DNA of 8,708 nucleotides, taken from positions 1-8,708 of the forward strand of contig JANXDV010000045.1 of assembly GCA_025058955.1 (NCBI GenBank), in the 5' to 3' direction. The DNA is from Archaeoglobaceae archaeon. GTDB lineage: Archaea; Halobacteriota; Archaeoglobi; Archaeoglobales; Archaeoglobaceae. The notes beneath the pieces were generated by a model. The model had not been told where the DNA came from. It searched no databases and saw nothing but the letters and a program-made list of their open reading frames with translations. This document shows, one piece after another, positions 6,483-8,708 of this stretch (position 1 is the stretch's first letter; every line of letters begins with the position of its first letter). The position numbers and the translations under genes were made by a program.

Positions 6483-7774
6483 TAAGTATCTGGGAGAGTT
6501 CCCCTTAAATATTCGTCGTAAGCCTTCAGATCGAAATAACCATGTCCGCTGAGGTTGAAAGCTATCACCTTCTCCTCTCCAGTCTTTTTAGCCTCTATAG
6601 CCTTGTCAATTGCAACTTTTACCGCATGTGCACTCTCTGGAGCTGGAACGATTCCCTCAGTTCTTGCAAAGAACATGCCTGCGTTGAACACCTCAAGCTG
6701 TCTAACTGCGACTGGCTTTATTATTCCGTTTTTAACAAGAACGCAAATCGAGGGAGCCATGCCATGGTAGCGAAGACCTCCGGCATGTATTGGTGGGGGA
6801 ATGAAGTCATGTCCAAGCGTATACATCATCAAAAGCGGTGTTAAGCCAGCGGTGTCGCCGAAGTCGTATCTGTATTCTCCTTCAGTCAGTGAAGGACATG
6901 CTTTTGGCTCAACTGCGATCAGCTCAATGTTCTCTTTAACGGAATCTTTTACAAATGGATAACAAAAGCCTGCAAAGTTGCTTCCACCACCAACGCAACC
7001 GATCAAGTAATCGGGTTTCAATTCGAGCAATTCGAACTGTTTCTTCACTTCCAATCCGATGATCGTTTGATGTAGCAAGACATGGTTTAAAACGCTCCCA
7101 AGGCTATACTTTGCGTTTTTACTCGTTACAGCAGTTTCTACAGCTTCACTTATTGCAATTCCCAAGCTACCAGGACAATTTGGATCCTTTTCAAGTATCT
7201 TCCTTCCACTCTCAGTCAGTTTACTCGGCGATGGAATCACTTCCGCCTTCCAAGTTTCCATCAAAACTCTCCTGTATGGCTTTTGCTCATAGCTCGCTTT
7301 AACCATGTAAACTCTGCACTTCAAGTCAAAGAGATTTGTTGCAAAAGCTAAAGCGGATCCCCATTGTCCCGCTCCAGTTTCCGTTGTTAGCATTTCTACG
7401 CCCTCTTTCATGTTGTAGTAAGCCTGAGCTATTGCGGTGTTTGGCTTATGACTTCCCGGTGGGCTAACACCTTCATACTTGTAAAAGATCTTTGCTGGTG
7501 TTTTCAGAGCATTTTCAAGACGTTTCGCTCTAATCAGCGGAGTTGGTCTGTAAAGTTTGTATATTTCAAGAACTTCCTCCGGAATTTTTATCCATCTTTC
7601 TTCACTAATTTCTTGTTTTATCAAAGCTTTTGGAAAAACAGGTTCAAGTTCCTGTGGCTTTATTGGTTCTCTCGTTGCGGGATTCAGGGGTGGAGGAATT
7701 TTCTCTGGAAGATCTGGAATTATGTTATACCATCTCTTTGGCAAGTATTCTTCATCGAGCAAATATCTGGTCAT
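6482..7774 (-). CDS. trpB2: Tryptophan synthase beta chain, TrpB2 type
   Basis: From the chosen ATG the protein has 430 residues, the length of TrpB2-type PLP enzymes (classical TrpB is shorter). It starts MTRYLLDEEYLPKRWYNI and continues with PPPLNP, the usual TrpB2 opening. The PLP lysine is Lys110 in GSHKPNTA. The catalytic glutamate is probably Glu132 in TETGAGQWG. The phosphate loop is GGGSN (262-266). The C-terminal segments EGIVPAPESAHA and LSGHGYFD also fit. TrpB makes L-tryptophan from indole and serine; TrpB2 enzymes often act without the usual TrpA, possibly salvaging indole. No other trp gene is in the window. The frame is open to ATGs at 7819 and 7816, but those 15 codons would hold a good TATA element, and family members begin near the start used here. 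It heads a run with EamA and the polyprenyl synthase. Confidence 0.9.
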   Translation of the reverse strand: MTRYLLDEEYLPKRWYNIIPDLPEKIPPPLNPATREPIKPQELEPVFPKALIKQEISEERWIKIPEEVLEIYKLYRPTPLIRAKRLENALKTPAKIFYKYEGVSPPGSHKPNTAIAQAYYNMKEGVEMLTTETGAGQWGSALAFATNLFDLKCRVYMVKASYEQKPYRRVLMETWKAEVIPSPSKLTESGRKILEKDPNCPGSLGIAISEAVETAVTSKNAKYSLGSVLNHVLLHQTIIGLEVKKQFELLELKPDYLIGCVGGGSNFAGFCYPFVKDSVKENIELIAVEPKACPSLTEGEYRYDFGDTAGLTPLLMMYTLGHDFIPPPIHAGGLRYHGMAPSICVLVKNGIIKPVAVRQLEVFNAGMFFARTEGIVPAPESAHAVKVAIDKAIEAKKTGEEKVIAFNLSGHGYFDLKAYDEYLRGTLPDT

Positions 7775-7795
7775 ATCTCCCAAGAATTTTCCCGC

Positions 7796-7810
7796 TATAT
7801 AACATTTTTC
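7796..7810 (-). promoter_or_regulatory. BRE/TATA promoter of trpB2
   Basis: On the minus strand GAAAAATGTTATATA combines an A-rich BRE-like half with TTATATA (7802-7796). The TATA centre is about 25 bases before the ATG at 7774. A short GGGAG lies just before that ATG but is too close to be a normal ribosome site. This supports a trpB2 transcript separate from the btuF-like gene. Confidence 0.55.
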
Positions 7811-7824
7811 TTTCATCATAGGAT

Positions 7825-8708
7825 TTAATCGTTGATAAGATTGTAGATTTGCTCAATAGCATCGACGATCCTTGGTCCTGGTCTTGAAATGAGATCTGAA
7901 GCAATAACAAAGACCTTGCCATTTTTAACCGCTTTAACATCCTTTAGCCTTTTTTCATTGATGATCCACTCTTCGCTATCGAGATCACCGCTGAGGATTA
8001 TAACGTCTGGATTTGCAATTACGAGAGTTTCGTAGTTGATGATCTTCCATCCAGAAAAGTTGAAAGCATTAACCCCGCCTGCGATCGAGATCGCTTCATC
8101 GATGAACGTGTCTCTGCCACTAACCCAAAGAGGATCCTTCCATATGATCACCGCAACACTCTTCCCACTCTTCTTCTTTGTTTCTATTTCAGAAATCCTG
8201 TTCTCCATTTCAATCACGAGCTTTTTTGCATTTTCGTAGTAGCCTGTAGATCTTCCAATTGCAAGGATTGCTCTCTTAATGTCCCCTATATTTTTTGGAT
8301 CAAAAGCTATAACTTTCACGAATTTTCTCAGGTTTTCTATTAGCCTAAGGTCATTCCCATGAGAAGCAACTACAAGCTCTGGTTTTAAAGCCAAAATTCT
8401 CTCGATGTTAGGGTTTGAATATCCTCCAATTCTCTCAATTTCACCTCTTTCGATCTTTTCGAGAACCTCTGGGGGATAGTTGCAGTAATCTGTAACTCCA
8501 ACCACCTTCTCACCCGCACCAATTGCAAAGAGGATCTCGGTATTACTTGGAGATAAAGAAACGATTCTATTTGGTCTTCCTACAGTTATTTCATGTCCCG
8601 TGTCATCGGTTAGTTTTTCTAATTGTTTCTCTGGATTTTCGTAGAGATTTTGAATACAGAAAGTGCTTAAAAAACAAAGCAGAATTATTAAAATTGTTTT
8701 GGGCAAGC
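7825..8708 (-). CDS. BtuF-like ABC transporter substrate-binding protein (cobalamin or iron-chelate); start uncertain at window edge
   Basis: About 293 residues are visible from a TTG at 8706. The frame runs to the window edge, so the true start may lie a few codons outside. Residues 3-18 form a hydrophobic signal-like segment. A cysteine at 17 could be a lipid anchor, but the preceding LSTF is a poor lipobox. The mature part is a periplasmic-binding-protein type III fold: RIVSLSPSNTEILFAIGAG (48-64) and VVGVTDYCNYP (68-78), then IERIGGYSNPNIERILALKP and a second lobe ending ISRPGPRIVDAIEQIY. These strings are typical of BtuF-like proteins that hand cobalamin, or ferric-chelate cargo, to a BtuCD-type importer outside the cytoplasmic membrane. 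The motifs do not settle the ligand. The next gene downstream is trpB2, so the permease and ATPase are not on that side. Confidence 0.85.
   Translation of the reverse strand, partial: LPKTILIILLCFLSTFCIQNLYENPEKQLEKLTDDTGHEITVGRPNRIVSLSPSNTEILFAIGAGEKVVGVTDYCNYPPEVLEKIERGEIERIGGYSNPNIERILALKPELVVASHGNDLRLIENLRKFVKVIAFDPKNIGDIKRAILAIGRSTGYYENAKKLVIEMENRISEIETKKKSGKSVAVIIWKDPLWVSGRDTFIDEAISIAGGVNAFNFSGWKIINYETLVIANPDVIILSGDLDSEEWIINEKRLKDVKAVKNGKVFVIASDLISRPGPRIVDAIEQIYNLIND

Noticed and set aside
6485..6505. Short inverted repeat (GGGA/TCCC) before the EamA start as a hairpin regulator
   Set aside because: It has a four-base stem with a four-base loop and is fully explained by the trpB2 C-terminal codons.
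7448..7828. Plus-strand open frame of 126 codons opposite trpB2
   Set aside because: It is Phe/Ser/Trp-rich with no motif and lies wholly opposite a well-supported gene or its promoter.
7820..7850. Second promoter for trpB2 upstream of the ATG at 7819
   Set aside because: No convincing TATA element is found at the right spacing; the better element serves the ATG at 7774.
1..8708. CRISPR array, tRNA, insertion sequence or other mobile element
   Set aside because: No direct-repeat array, cloverleaf, transposase motif or terminal inverted repeat was visible, and coding sequence fills nearly the whole window.

Overview
The window looks like a piece of a thermophilic archaeal chromosome, most likely from the Archaeoglobales (Archaeoglobus, Ferroglobus, Geoglobus). 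That placement is an inference from protein character: the proteins are rich in Glu, Lys and Ile, Arg is mostly AGA/AGG, a TrpB2-type tryptophan synthase is present, promoters are of the archaeal TATA type, and the one clear Shine-Dalgarno site matches the archaeal 16S tail. It has not been tested by a database search. The genes are packed tightly. No stretch over 300 bases lacks a gene, and I see no tRNA, rRNA, CRISPR array, insertion sequence or long repeat.

Layout. Positions 1-822 (+) hold the 3' end of a large, sequon-rich surface protein with a C-terminal membrane anchor. A T-rich terminator follows. Next, convergent to it, is a radical SAM protein of unknown substrate (847-2247, -). This diverges from a metallo-beta-lactamase-fold hydrolase (2300-3220, +), which forms a two-gene operon with an unusual TatC (3230-4066, +). 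A separately promoted PHP-family phosphoesterase (4160-4798, +) ends 27 bases inside the 3' end of a gene on the other strand. The rest is one minus-strand run, read from the right: a BtuF-like ABC substrate-binding protein (7825 to the window edge), TrpB2 (6482-7774), an EamA/DMT transporter (5688-6482) and a polyprenyl diphosphate synthase (4772-5677). TrpB2, EamA and the synthase are 1 to 10 bases apart or overlapping and probably form an operon.

Starts and regulation. For four genes that open a transcript I moved the start inward from the longest reading frame, because the shorter form fits the protein family. In each case a BRE/TATA-like element then lies about 25-27 bases upstream of the new start codon, which is the geometry of a leaderless archaeal mRNA. 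The radical SAM and MBL genes appear to share one such element in a 52-base divergent region. TatC, which lies inside an operon, instead has a clear Shine-Dalgarno site and a TTG start.

I found no strong case for a wholly new system. The points most worth a second look are the compact bidirectional promoter, a TatC lacking glutamates that are usually conserved and carrying a long external coiled coil, a polyprenyl synthase that looks long-chain rather than C20, and the TrpB2-EamA pairing.
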